Assembly: GCA_021813445.1 (NCBI GenBank)
Contig: JAKAKP010000090.1
Location: 1 to 64,000, forward strand
Length of the DNA: 64,000 nucleotides
Direction: 5' to 3'
Origin: Deltaproteobacteria bacterium
Lineage (GTDB): Bacteria; Desulfobacterota; Desulfobaccia; Desulfobaccales; 0-14-0-80-60-11
Under the pieces are notes generated by a model. The model had not been told where the DNA came from, searched no databases, and was given only the letters and a program-made list of their open reading frames with translations. This document shows, one piece after another, positions 43,577-50,549 of this stretch; positions within the stretch are counted from its first letter, which is position 1, and every line of letters starts with the position of its first letter. The position numbers and the translations under genes were made by a program.

Positions 43577-44052
43577 GCCAGGTGATCCTGGGAGTGGACC
43601 CCGGCTCCCGGGACACCGGGTTCGGGGTCATCCAGGAGGCGGGGCAGCAGATCCTGCACCTGGCCTCCGGGCGCATCCACGCCGCCCGCCCTCCGTCTCT
43701 GGAAAATCGCCTGCGTCAAATATATGACGGTCTGGTAGCCCTGATCCAGGAGCACCAGCCCCAGGCCGTGGCCCTGGAGGAAATCTTCCTGGCCGCCAAC
43801 GTCAAGAGCGCCTTCACCCTGGGGCAGGTGCGGGGCGTGGTGCTGCTGGCCGCGGCCCAGGCCGCGATTCCCATTTTCCATTACCCTCCGGCCACCGTGA
43901 AAAAAACGGTAGTGGGCTACGGCCAGGCCACCAAGGCCCAGGTGCAGCTGATGGTGGCCCACCTGCTGGGGGTCAAAATCACCAACGAACACGCCGCGGA
44001 CGCCCTGGCCGTGGGCGTCTGCCACCTCTTCCACAGCCGCTGGCCGGGATAA
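43573..44052 (+). CDS. ruvC: Holliday junction resolvase RuvC
   Basis: A 159-residue endonuclease resolving Holliday junctions. The acidic active-site residues are in [30 protein letters not shown] and [13 protein letters not shown]. The GTG start overlaps the yebC stop (GTGA). In most relatives ruvA and ruvB follow at once; here ruvA is 8.8 kb away and ruvB is not in the window. Confidence 0.95.
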   Translation: MSQVILGVDPGSRDTGFGVIQEAGQQILHLASGRIHAARPPSLENRLRQIYDGLVALIQEHQPQAVALEEIFLAANVKSAFTLGQVRGVVLLAAAQAAIPIFHYPPATVKKTVVGYGQATKAQVQLMVAHLLGVKITNEHAADALAVGVCHLFHSRWPG

Positions 44053-44281
44053 GGACTTGCATCGGTCCGTTGTTCCGCTCAGAGTTTGCTATCTGCTTTT
44101 TCACGTCTGCGTGATAAGAGAAGGAATTGGCAAGATATCAGCCTCCTCACTTCCTGAATATTACTGGTTCGTCACTTATAATCGATAATTTGCCAGCTAT
44201 AGACACTGTTTCGGGATCTCGTGAACGGCTGGGGAAAACCATGCTCAATCTTTCGGAATTTTTTCCCGACTATTTGTCTGC

Positions 44282-44303
44282 AGGGAGTGGATAATCACTC
44301 CCT
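44282..44303. other. Palindrome AGGGAGTG / CACTCCCT after ruvC
   Basis: A perfect 8-base inverted repeat with a six-base loop. It is 230 bases past ruvC and lacks a good T-run, so a terminator role is doubtful. The remaining sequence from 44053 to 44530 is A/T-rich and shows no gene. Confidence 0.4.
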
Positions 44304-44534
44304 GGTCGTTTTGAAGGGAAAGAGCCAAATATTTATCGAATAACGAATAAATGTCGATAAAAAGATTTAAGCTTACCTTTTGTTAAGCTGGTCAGGGATA
44401 GTTTAACAGTCAAAACAGCAACTTCTAATTAACCCCGCCAACCTTAGTTTTCAGCAGTAACCAGGCCTTGAGGCCATTCTCATTTTTGCAAAATTGGTCA
44501 CCCTGAAAAATTAACCATATTATTGGGGAGTCAT

Positions 44535-45163
44535 ATGGCTAATCCTTATTCCTTACGCCCTGAGCCGGTTACGACGCTGACCTATAATGATGGGGGTTAG
44601 TGACGGCTGCCACCGAACCCTTCGGCCGCCAGGCGCTTTTCGAATATGACGGCAACCGCAATCTTACCAAGATTACCGATATGGGCGGTTATGCGTCAAG
44701 CTTGACTTATGAACCGGTCCACAACTTTATCACCAATATCGCCAATGCCCGGGGTACCTGGCAATTCAACACCGAACCCGCGGACTACCTGAATCAAAAT
44801 CCTGATGGCAGGGCTATCAACGCCTATCCGCCGCCAGAGGATACAATGGGGAATAATTACCGCATTACCGTCACCAATCCCCTGGGCTCCAGGAGGAATA
44901 CTATTATTGCGCAGGAGCTCCATCATCATGGCATGTCAGGCCCGCGAATTATGTCGATTATGTTGATTTGAACCGGAGCAATTATACCTCTCCCAAAACC
45001 CGTATCATCTGGCCACTGTATCGGCTAATCCTCTTGACAGCCCGGTGATTACCCAGATTGACCTCCCTGGAGGAGGATCGAGGACAAGTAGAGGATTCGG
45101 ATTCAAAAACAGAGACCATGGGGTCTTTTCCCTAGACAAAGAGGTACTCAAAACCATTTTTTG
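44535..45163 (+). pseudogene. Rhs/YD-repeat protein remnant
   Basis: An ATG at 44535 with GGGGAG upstream begins MANPYSLRPEPVTTLTYNDG and stops at 44597-44599. Another frame from 44600 reads FGRQALFEYDGNRNLTKITD, a clear YD repeat of Rhs/wall-associated proteins, and continues to 44971. A third frame beyond 44990 (YHLATVSANPLDSPVIT) ends near 45163. Functional Rhs proteins are usually above 1000 residues, so this is debris with several frameshifts. Confidence 0.65.
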
Positions 45164-45242
45164 ATTGTGGTGGCCGAGGTTACCGCATCATCTCAGTTAC
45201 AGGCAACATGCTCCCAGGGATATTTTTCAGGAGGAGTTCCAC

Positions 45243-46484
45243 ATGAACGCCAAGAAATGGGCAATAATCCTGGTTCTGGGCGCAGTTGTTCTTCACCTCG
45301 GGGACCGGCCGGTTTTGGCCCGACAAGCCGTCATTGCCGACCACCTGGCCCCGACGGCCTATTCCTCTATTCCCGACAAGTACATCCAGCAGGCCATTTC
45401 GCAGTTTAACCTCTTTTACGGCCACACCTCCCACGGCAGCCAAATCGTCACCGGGCTGGAAATGCTGCAGGATGCCACACACTTTTTCTACCCCGCGGAA
45501 GAAACGGGACCTGACCTGGGCTACTATCCCGACTGGGTCAACATCACCCGAACCCGCCTCAATCAACCCGGCAACGACATCAATATGGTGATGTGGTCCT
45601 GGTGCGGCCAGGTATCATGGAGCAGCCAGGAAGAGATCGATACCTATCTTCAGACCATGAATAAGTTGGAACAGGATTTCCCCCAGGTGATCTTCATCTA
45701 TATGACTGGGCATACCGATGGGTCCGGCATCGACGGCAACCTCAACGTCCGCAATAACCAGATTCGGGATTATTGCCTGAAAAACGGCAAAGTCCTCTTC
45801 GACTTTGCCGACATCGAGAGCTGGAATCCGGCCGGCAGCTATTTCCCCAATACCAGCGATGACTGCGGCTGGTGCAGCGACTGGTGCACCAGCCATACCT
45901 GCCCCGACTGCGGCGGCTGCGCCCATTCCCATTGTTTGAACTGCTACCTCAAGGGCAAGGCCTTCTATTGGCTTTTAGCTCGGTTGGCGGGTTGGAACTT
46001 ATCCATCACCATCACCGCCAGCGCTGGAGCCAACGGCGCCATCTCGCCCTCCGGCGTCGTGGCGGTGGACTACGGGGCCAGCCAGACCTTTACTATCACC
46101 CCAAACAACGGCTACCATGTTGCCGATGTCCTGGTGGACGGCTCTTCGGTAGGTGCAGTTACCAGCTATACCTTTAACAATGTCACTAGCAACCACACCA
46201 TCTCTGCCACTTTCAGTAATATTACCTACACCATCTCAGCGAGTGCGGGGGCTAACGGGTCTATTTCGCCCGTGGGTACGGTATCCGTGAACCCTGGAGG
46301 CTCACAGACCTTTAGTATCACTCCCAACCGCGGCTACCGCATTGCTAGCGTGACGGTAGACGGCGGTTCAGTCGGCCGAGTGCAGAGTTATACGTTCAGC
46401 AACGTCAGTGTCAACCATACCATCACGGCCAGTTTTGCCAAAAATAGACCTCTTTCATATTTAAACCTGTTGCTGCGAAATTAA
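45243..46484 (+). CDS. Secreted protein with two InlB B-like (Flg_new_2 type) repeats and a Cys-rich N-terminal domain
   Basis: A 413-residue exported protein. ATG 45243 follows AGGAGG and gives a clean signal peptide (MNAKKWAIILVLGAVVLHLG, cleavage near VLA-R). Residues about 28-250 form an unassigned domain with LFYGHTSHGSQIVTGL and FIYMTGHTDGSGIDGN, reminiscent of SGNH-type hydrolases, and a cluster of nine Cys plus His (CGWCSDWCTSHTCPDCGG). Two beta repeats of about 70 residues follow (ITASAGANGAISPSGVV, ISASAGANGSISPVGTV). No sorting signal is visible at the end. Confidence 0.75.
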   Translation: MNAKKWAIILVLGAVVLHLGDRPVLARQAVIADHLAPTAYSSIPDKYIQQAISQFNLFYGHTSHGSQIVTGLEMLQDATHFFYPAEETGPDLGYYPDWVNITRTRLNQPGNDINMVMWSWCGQVSWSSQEEIDTYLQTMNKLEQDFPQVIFIYMTGHTDGSGIDGNLNVRNNQIRDYCLKNGKVLFDFADIESWNPAGSYFPNTSDDCGWCSDWCTSHTCPDCGGCAHSHCLNCYLKGKAFYWLLARLAGWNLSITITASAGANGAISPSGVVAVDYGASQTFTITPNNGYHVADVLVDGSSVGAVTSYTFNNVTSNHTISATFSNITYTISASAGANGSISPVGTVSVNPGGSQTFSITPNRGYRIASVTVDGGSVGRVQSYTFSNVSVNHTITASFAKNRPLSYLNLLLRN

Positions 46485-46609
46485 AGCCCATGTGGGTGTA
46501 TGGAACTTAAAGAAAGATGTGAGTAAACCCGACAAAAATGGAACAAAACTAAGTACCTGTTAACTTTGCAAATTAATCCATAATCAAAAGAGAGAAAAGA
46601 AAGAGGAGG

Positions 46610-46800
46610 TGACCTGCCCTCCGGAAACTGACCCGCATTTTAAGATAGAGTGGCAGTTGGAAGGCAGGCGGGAATACTAGCAGGAAAAGGTATGCCCAGA
46701 AGCAGATCGTTGGAAAAGATGGTAAATGCAAAGGTCCTTCCTGCAGAGCCAACAGCAAACTATCCGAAGTGCGGATCACTGCTATTTATCCATTAAATCA
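46610..46800 (+). mobile_element. Decayed IS3-family end with orfA remnant
   Basis: TGACCTGCCCTCCGGAAACT at 46610 resembles an IS3-family terminal repeat. Downstream, 46682-46717 reads RKRYAQKQIVGK, and the next frame reads KMVNAKVLPAE. These match the start of IS3 OrfA (KRYTxEQIVxKLREAEVLLAE) across a frameshift. No orfB or right end is seen. The assignment is from memory of the family and is moderate. Confidence 0.45.
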
Positions 46801-46997
46801 AAAAAATTATATCGATAATCCATATGGTTGTGTTATCAACCGGCAGGCTATCTGGCCCAGGTTCACCTGTCCACCTTCTGCGCCCTGGCCAGGCATCCTG
46901 CCCGGTCCGTTGCGGGGGCACCCGGCCGTCGGGCTGACTTAATTTTCCCCTAAAGTTTACTTGACTGTTTTACGAAGCTGTGGTTTAAGGAGAGTAG

Positions 46998-47060
46998 ATG
47001 GTTACACTCTTGGAGCCGCGGAGCTTAGCGGCAAAGAGAGAGGTTTTTCTCCAACAGTAA
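46998..47060 (+). CDS. Possible 20-residue leader peptide upstream of the Spy-like gene
   Basis: ATG 46998 with AAGGAG 5 bases upstream encodes MVTLLEPRSLAAKREVFLQQ. A TTGACT box lies at 46959-46964, with a weak -10 about 17 bases on. It could be a leader peptide, or chance; the rest of 46801-47206 shows no gene and may be a long 5' leader. Confidence 0.3.
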   Translation: MVTLLEPRSLAAKREVFLQQ

Positions 47061-47206
47061 CTGGAACAAGGTAACGCCCGGGTTCCGAAAAATCCATTAA
47101 ACGCTCCCAGAATAATTCTGTCTCCGGGCGCTCCGGAGGGGAACAGAAGGACCGCTGGGACCCCTCAGAAACTGGATGTCCAGCATCTTGCTAAAGGGAG
47201 GATAAG

Positions 47207-47683
47207 ATGAAAGGTAAGGTCATTTTCAAGGTGGGATTACTCTGCGCTATCTTGAGTCTGGTGCTGGTGGTCCCGGTCTTGGGGCAATCGGATGTGGAAC
47301 TGGGGAAACAGCTTAAGGATTATAAGGCTCAGACCTACAAGGACCTGAAGCTTGACGCCAAGCAGGTCAAGGCGCTCATGGCGGTAGAAGATAAGTGTTC
47401 CATGCAGCGCGCAGAAATCGTCGCAGCTTCCAAAAAGGCCTGGGATGATCTGCTGGCAGCCTTAAAAGAGAACAAGCCTGACGATGCCAAGATTAAGAAA
47501 CTGGTGAGCGCTTACATTAACGAGCAGGCCAAGTTGTTCAATTCATTCAGTAGCCAACTCAACGAGGAACTGGCGCAAATGACTCCGGTGCAGCAGGGCA
47601 ACTATCTGGTGGCCATGGAGAAATGGCGCGAGAAATGTATGCCCAAAGTCTGCATACCGATTACTAAACCGGCTCCTAAATAG
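47207..47683 (+). CDS. Spy/CpxP-like periplasmic protein
   Basis: A 158-residue protein with a signal peptide (MKGKVIFKVGLLCAILSLVL, cleavage after VLG) and an all-helical mature part rich in Lys, Ala and Glu. Helix-capping segments LKLDAKQVKALMAVEDKC and LAQMTPVQQGNYL resemble the L-T-x-x-Q motifs of Spy/CpxP-type chaperones and metal-resistance proteins. AGGGAGG lies about 6 bases upstream. It directly precedes the W-X-N peptide gene by 92 bases and may help handle or tolerate the exported product. Confidence 0.6.
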   Translation: MKGKVIFKVGLLCAILSLVLVVPVLGQSDVELGKQLKDYKAQTYKDLKLDAKQVKALMAVEDKCSMQRAEIVAASKKAWDDLLAALKENKPDDAKIKKLVSAYINEQAKLFNSFSSQLNEELAQMTPVQQGNYLVAMEKWREKCMPKVCIPITKPAPK

Positions 47684-47775
47684 AATTGCCGGTACTCCAA
47701 CCAGGACCGCGAATAAGCAGATTTTTAACTTACAGAAACGCCTGTCTGCCGAGGGTGAGACAGTAAGGGGAAGTC

Positions 47776-47970
47776 ATGGCAGGAAATCTTGAAGATAAAA
47801 AAGTTAAAAGTGAGGTCCTAAAGGAAATCCTGGAGGAGATCCGTCAGGAAGAAAAAAAGCGGGTCGGATTTCCCTTCTGGGGTAACTGGGGTAACTGGGG
47901 TAACTGGCGCAACTGGAGAAACTGGCACAACTGGCACAACTGGCGCAACTGGTTTAATTGGTGGACGTGA
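47776..47970 (+). CDS. Candidate RiPP precursor with nine Trp-X-Asn repeats
   Basis: A 64-residue peptide. Residues 1 to about 30 form a charged amphipathic leader (KSEVLKEILEEIRQEEKKR). After GFPF comes an unbroken run of nine W-X-N triplets (X = G, G, G, R, R, H, H, R, F), closed by WWT. The start has AAGGGG 5 bases upstream. Three-residue cyclophane enzymes of the radical SAM/SPASM class join an aromatic ring at position 1 to the beta carbon at position 3 of such triplets. Two such enzymes and an exporter follow downstream. The core would be cationic and Trp-rich. Function and modification are inferred; the repeat and gene order are seen directly. Confidence 0.8.
   Translation: MAGNLEDKKVKSEVLKEILEEIRQEEKKRVGFPFWGNWGNWGNWRNWRNWHNWHNWRNWFNWWT
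47878..47958 (+). repeat. Nine-copy, 9-base tandem repeat (TGGNNNAAC/T) in the precursor core
   Basis: Each unit is TGG, a variable codon, then AAC (AAT in the last). First and third codons are fixed, and the middle codon varies in blocks (GGT three times, then CGC, AGA, CAC, CAC, CGC, TTT). This fits slippage followed by selection at the first and third codons. Confidence 0.9.
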
Positions 47971-48035
47971 GATAAGAAGCCATTTAAACGGGCTCCATCT
48001 CCTGAGCGCTGCTAAAGATACGGGGACGACTTGGA

Positions 48036-48060
48036 CTTTTGCTGCGCTCAGAATGATTAT
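48036..48060. repeat. Partial copy of the dispersed CTCAGAATGA element
   Basis: TTTGCTGCGCTCAGAATGATT lies in the 214-base gap between the precursor and the first radical SAM gene. I see no gene in this gap; an internal promoter or processing site could lie there. Confidence 0.55.
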
Positions 48061-48184
48061 TTCTGGGGCTCACCTAGATTTGACCAAGGCAGCGGCGATC
48101 CGGATTCCCATCAGAAATAATTTGGCCTTGTGCTTTTCCAACGCCGGACTATAAGTCCAGTACCACCCCTTTCTTTGTAATTTC

Positions 48185-49450
48185 ATGCCGGAACATCTCT
48201 CCCATAACCAACCATGCCTTCCCGAGGGGGAGGCACGGCTGCCGGTGGTGCCCCAAATCCAGGTGACCCGGAACTGCAACCTGGCGTGCGGCTATTGCTT
48301 CCAGGAGCATGCCGGGGGGATCATCAGCCTGGCCACGGTGGAAACGATTCTGCAGCGGGTAATCGCCCATAATCTGGCGGTTGATCCTCTCAACCCGGTC
48401 ATCCAGGTTTACTGGCATGGCGGTGAGCCCCTCCTGGCAGGCCGCGATTTTTTCCGGACCATCATCGACTTAGAGTCCCAGTATCCCCAGCTTACCTTCG
48501 AAAACCGCATCCAGACCAACGGCACCCTGATGACCGAGGAACTGGCCCGCTTGTTTGCCGAACACCGGTTCCAGTTGGGCTTCAGCCTGGATGGGCCCAA
48601 GGAGATCCACAATCGCTACCGCTGCTTGCGCGGCTCCCGCTATGGGTCGTTTGATGACGCTAGGCGCGGCCTGGAACTGTACCGGCATCACGCCAGGGTA
48701 GACCGGGTGGCGGTGATCGCGGTGGTCACCCGGGCTGGCATCGGCCGGGCCGCGGAGCTGTTTCACTTCTTCAAAGAATTGCAGGCCGAGGTGCAACTGG
48801 ATATCTATGATGTGCGCTGGCTGGACCTGCTGCCGGGGGGCCGCGAGGGGGGAGAATTGCCGGACCTGGCCCCCCTCCCGGAAGAGGTTGGACGGTTTCT
48901 GATTGAATTGTTCGACCTCTGGTTTTATGACCAGGATCGGCAGGTGGATTTCAAGGAGTTGCGGCAAGAAGTGAAAATGGTGCTGCAGCCGGAACTAAAG
49001 CTGGGAGACCCCTTCGACAAGAAACGCTGCGACTTCCGGCGCCTGATTTTCGCGCCCGATGGCCAGGTATTCAGCTGTGACCAATGGGTGAATGATGCCC
49101 AAACGGCCCTGGGGGAGATCCACCGGGACTCCCTGGCGGACATTTTAGAGCGCAAGGCCGCGCTCTGGGAAAAGATCAAGCAAAGAATCCGGGGCTCCGG
49201 GGCGCAGATGGCCTGCGGCAGTTGCGAGTGGGGCCAGCAGTGTGGCGGCGGCTGTTTCACCTGCATGAAATATAACGCCATGCTGCTGCGGGCCCGGGCC
49301 GCGGGGCTGCCTGACAGCCGCTGGACCGACGTGGCCCTGCCCCCGGCTTGGGAGGAGATCCGGGGGGAGACGTACTATTGCCGGGGATTGTGGGCTTTTC
49401 GCCGCCACGTGCGGGAAGCCGTGCGGCGGGAGCTCGCCCATGCCGGTTGA
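48185..49450 (+). CDS. Radical SAM/SPASM peptide-modifying enzyme 1
   Basis: A 421-residue enzyme. The [4Fe-4S]-SAM motif CNLACGYC has Cys31, Cys35 and Cys38. HGGEPLL (78-84) and FSLDGP (133-138) follow the anSME/PqqE-like pattern. The SPASM domain holds auxiliary-cluster cysteines C282, C298, C344, C347, C353, C357 and C360 (CGSCEWGQQCGGGCFTC). Such enzymes act on ribosomal peptides or on sulfatases; no sulfatase gene is nearby, and the W-X-N peptide lies just upstream. No separate PqqD-like recognition protein is encoded. The ribosome site before ATG 48185 is weak. Confidence 0.88.
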   Translation: MPEHLSHNQPCLPEGEARLPVVPQIQVTRNCNLACGYCFQEHAGGIISLATVETILQRVIAHNLAVDPLNPVIQVYWHGGEPLLAGRDFFRTIIDLESQYPQLTFENRIQTNGTLMTEELARLFAEHRFQLGFSLDGPKEIHNRYRCLRGSRYGSFDDARRGLELYRHHARVDRVAVIAVVTRAGIGRAAELFHFFKELQAEVQLDIYDVRWLDLLPGGREGGELPDLAPLPEEVGRFLIELFDLWFYDQDRQVDFKELRQEVKMVLQPELKLGDPFDKKRCDFRRLIFAPDGQVFSCDQWVNDAQTALGEIHRDSLADILERKAALWEKIKQRIRGSGAQMACGSCEWGQQCGGGCFTCMKYNAMLLRARAAGLPDSRWTDVALPPAWEEIRGETYYCRGLWAFRRHVREAVRRELAHAG

Positions 49451-50549
49451 TGGCCCTGAGGCCTTTACCCTGATCCTGGAGCCGGTGCCAGGCTGCAATC
49501 TGCGGTGCCGTTACTGCTACTCCGACTGCACCGGGAGCGGCACTATGACCAGGCAGACACTGCGGACGGCTTTGGAAAAAACGGTCCGCTATGCCGCGGA
49601 CCAGGGGTTCCGGGAAATACATCTCCTCTGGCACGGGGGGGAACCCCTGCTCGCGGGCCTCGATTTTTTCAGAACTGCCCTGGAAATCCTGGCAGGGTTG
49701 ACCCCGGACCTGAGCTGCCGGCATTATCTCCAGACCAACGGCCTGCTCCTGGATGATGATTTCTGTGACTTTTTCCGCGACTACGAGTTCCAGCTCGGCC
49801 TTAGCCTCGACGGCCCCCAGGACTTGCACGACTCGATGCGCCTCGGCCCTGATGGCCGGGGAAGCCATGGGGCAGTGTTGGAAAAAGTGCGCCTGCTGGC
49901 ACGGCACGGGATGGCCCCGGGGTTTAACGCGGTCATTACCCGGGGGAGCCTGGGGCGGGAGCAGGAGATCTACCGGTATTTCCAGGGGCTGGGCCGCGGG
50001 TTCCGCGTCAACCCCGTGACTCCGGGGCTAAGCCCCGAGAACTCTATCGAATACTTGCTGCAGCCCGGGGAATACGGCAGGTTTCTCTGCCGCTTATTCG
50101 ACGCCTGGGTCGGCGCGGCCCGCCAGCGGGTCAGAGTGTCGCCCTTGGACCTGTACCTGCGGGCCCTTGCGGGTGGTGGCACATACGAATGCCAACAGCG
50201 GGAAACCTGTGTCGGCTCCTGCCTCGGGGTGAAACCCTCCGGGGATGCCGTCCTCTGCAACCGGTTCGAAACCCACCTCCTGGGCAATATCCTTGACCGG
50301 GAAATCGGGGAACTGCTGGCTGCTCCGATTTGTGAGGCTCTGCGGAGGCGGGCCGGGATGCTCTCAGCCTGCCACCCGTGCAGGTACTGGTCCATCTGCC
50401 ACGGCGGCTGCCCCCTCAACGCCTGGGTCTGCGGTCAAGACCTCCTGGCTAAGGACCCATTCTGCAAAGATTACCAGCTCATCTTTAACCACATCGAGCG
50501 CGCCCTGGCAGACCTGCAGAGAGAGCCGCACCCCCGGCCAGTACCATGA
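49440..50549 (+). CDS. Radical SAM/SPASM peptide-modifying enzyme 2
   Basis: A 369-residue enzyme, clearly related to but distinct from the preceding one. CNLRCRYC places Cys19, Cys23 and Cys26. HGGEPLL (65-71) and LSLDGP (121-126) follow. The SPASM cysteines are C257, C261, C273, C311, C314, C320, C324, C331 and C342 (CHPCRYWSICHGGC). Its ATG lies 11 bases inside the end of enzyme 1, and its own end overlaps the ABC gene, so the three proteins are made together. Two maturases may divide the core between them or install different bonds. Confidence 0.88.
   Translation: MPVDGPEAFTLILEPVPGCNLRCRYCYSDCTGSGTMTRQTLRTALEKTVRYAADQGFREIHLLWHGGEPLLAGLDFFRTALEILAGLTPDLSCRHYLQTNGLLLDDDFCDFFRDYEFQLGLSLDGPQDLHDSMRLGPDGRGSHGAVLEKVRLLARHGMAPGFNAVITRGSLGREQEIYRYFQGLGRGFRVNPVTPGLSPENSIEYLLQPGEYGRFLCRLFDAWVGAARQRVRVSPLDLYLRALAGGGTYECQQRETCVGSCLGVKPSGDAVLCNRFETHLLGNILDREIGELLAAPICEALRRRAGMLSACHPCRYWSICHGGCPLNAWVCGQDLLAKDPFCKDYQLIFNHIERALADLQREPHPRPVP

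Noticed and set aside
46573-46779. A 68-codon minus-strand frame in the island gap
   Set aside because: It has no ribosome site or recognisable domain, and overlaps the IS3-type remnant on the other strand.
47871-47970. The W-X-N run as a CRISPR-like or non-coding tandem repeat
   Set aside because: The unit is exactly 9 bases, in frame, ends with a stop and has a good ribosome site at the start of its ORF; variation is confined to middle codons.
48185-50549. Anaerobic sulfatase-maturing enzymes as the identity of the two radical SAM proteins
   Set aside because: The motifs are compatible, but no sulfatase gene is in the window, and a peptide with a fitting substrate repeat is directly upstream. 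It cannot be fully excluded.
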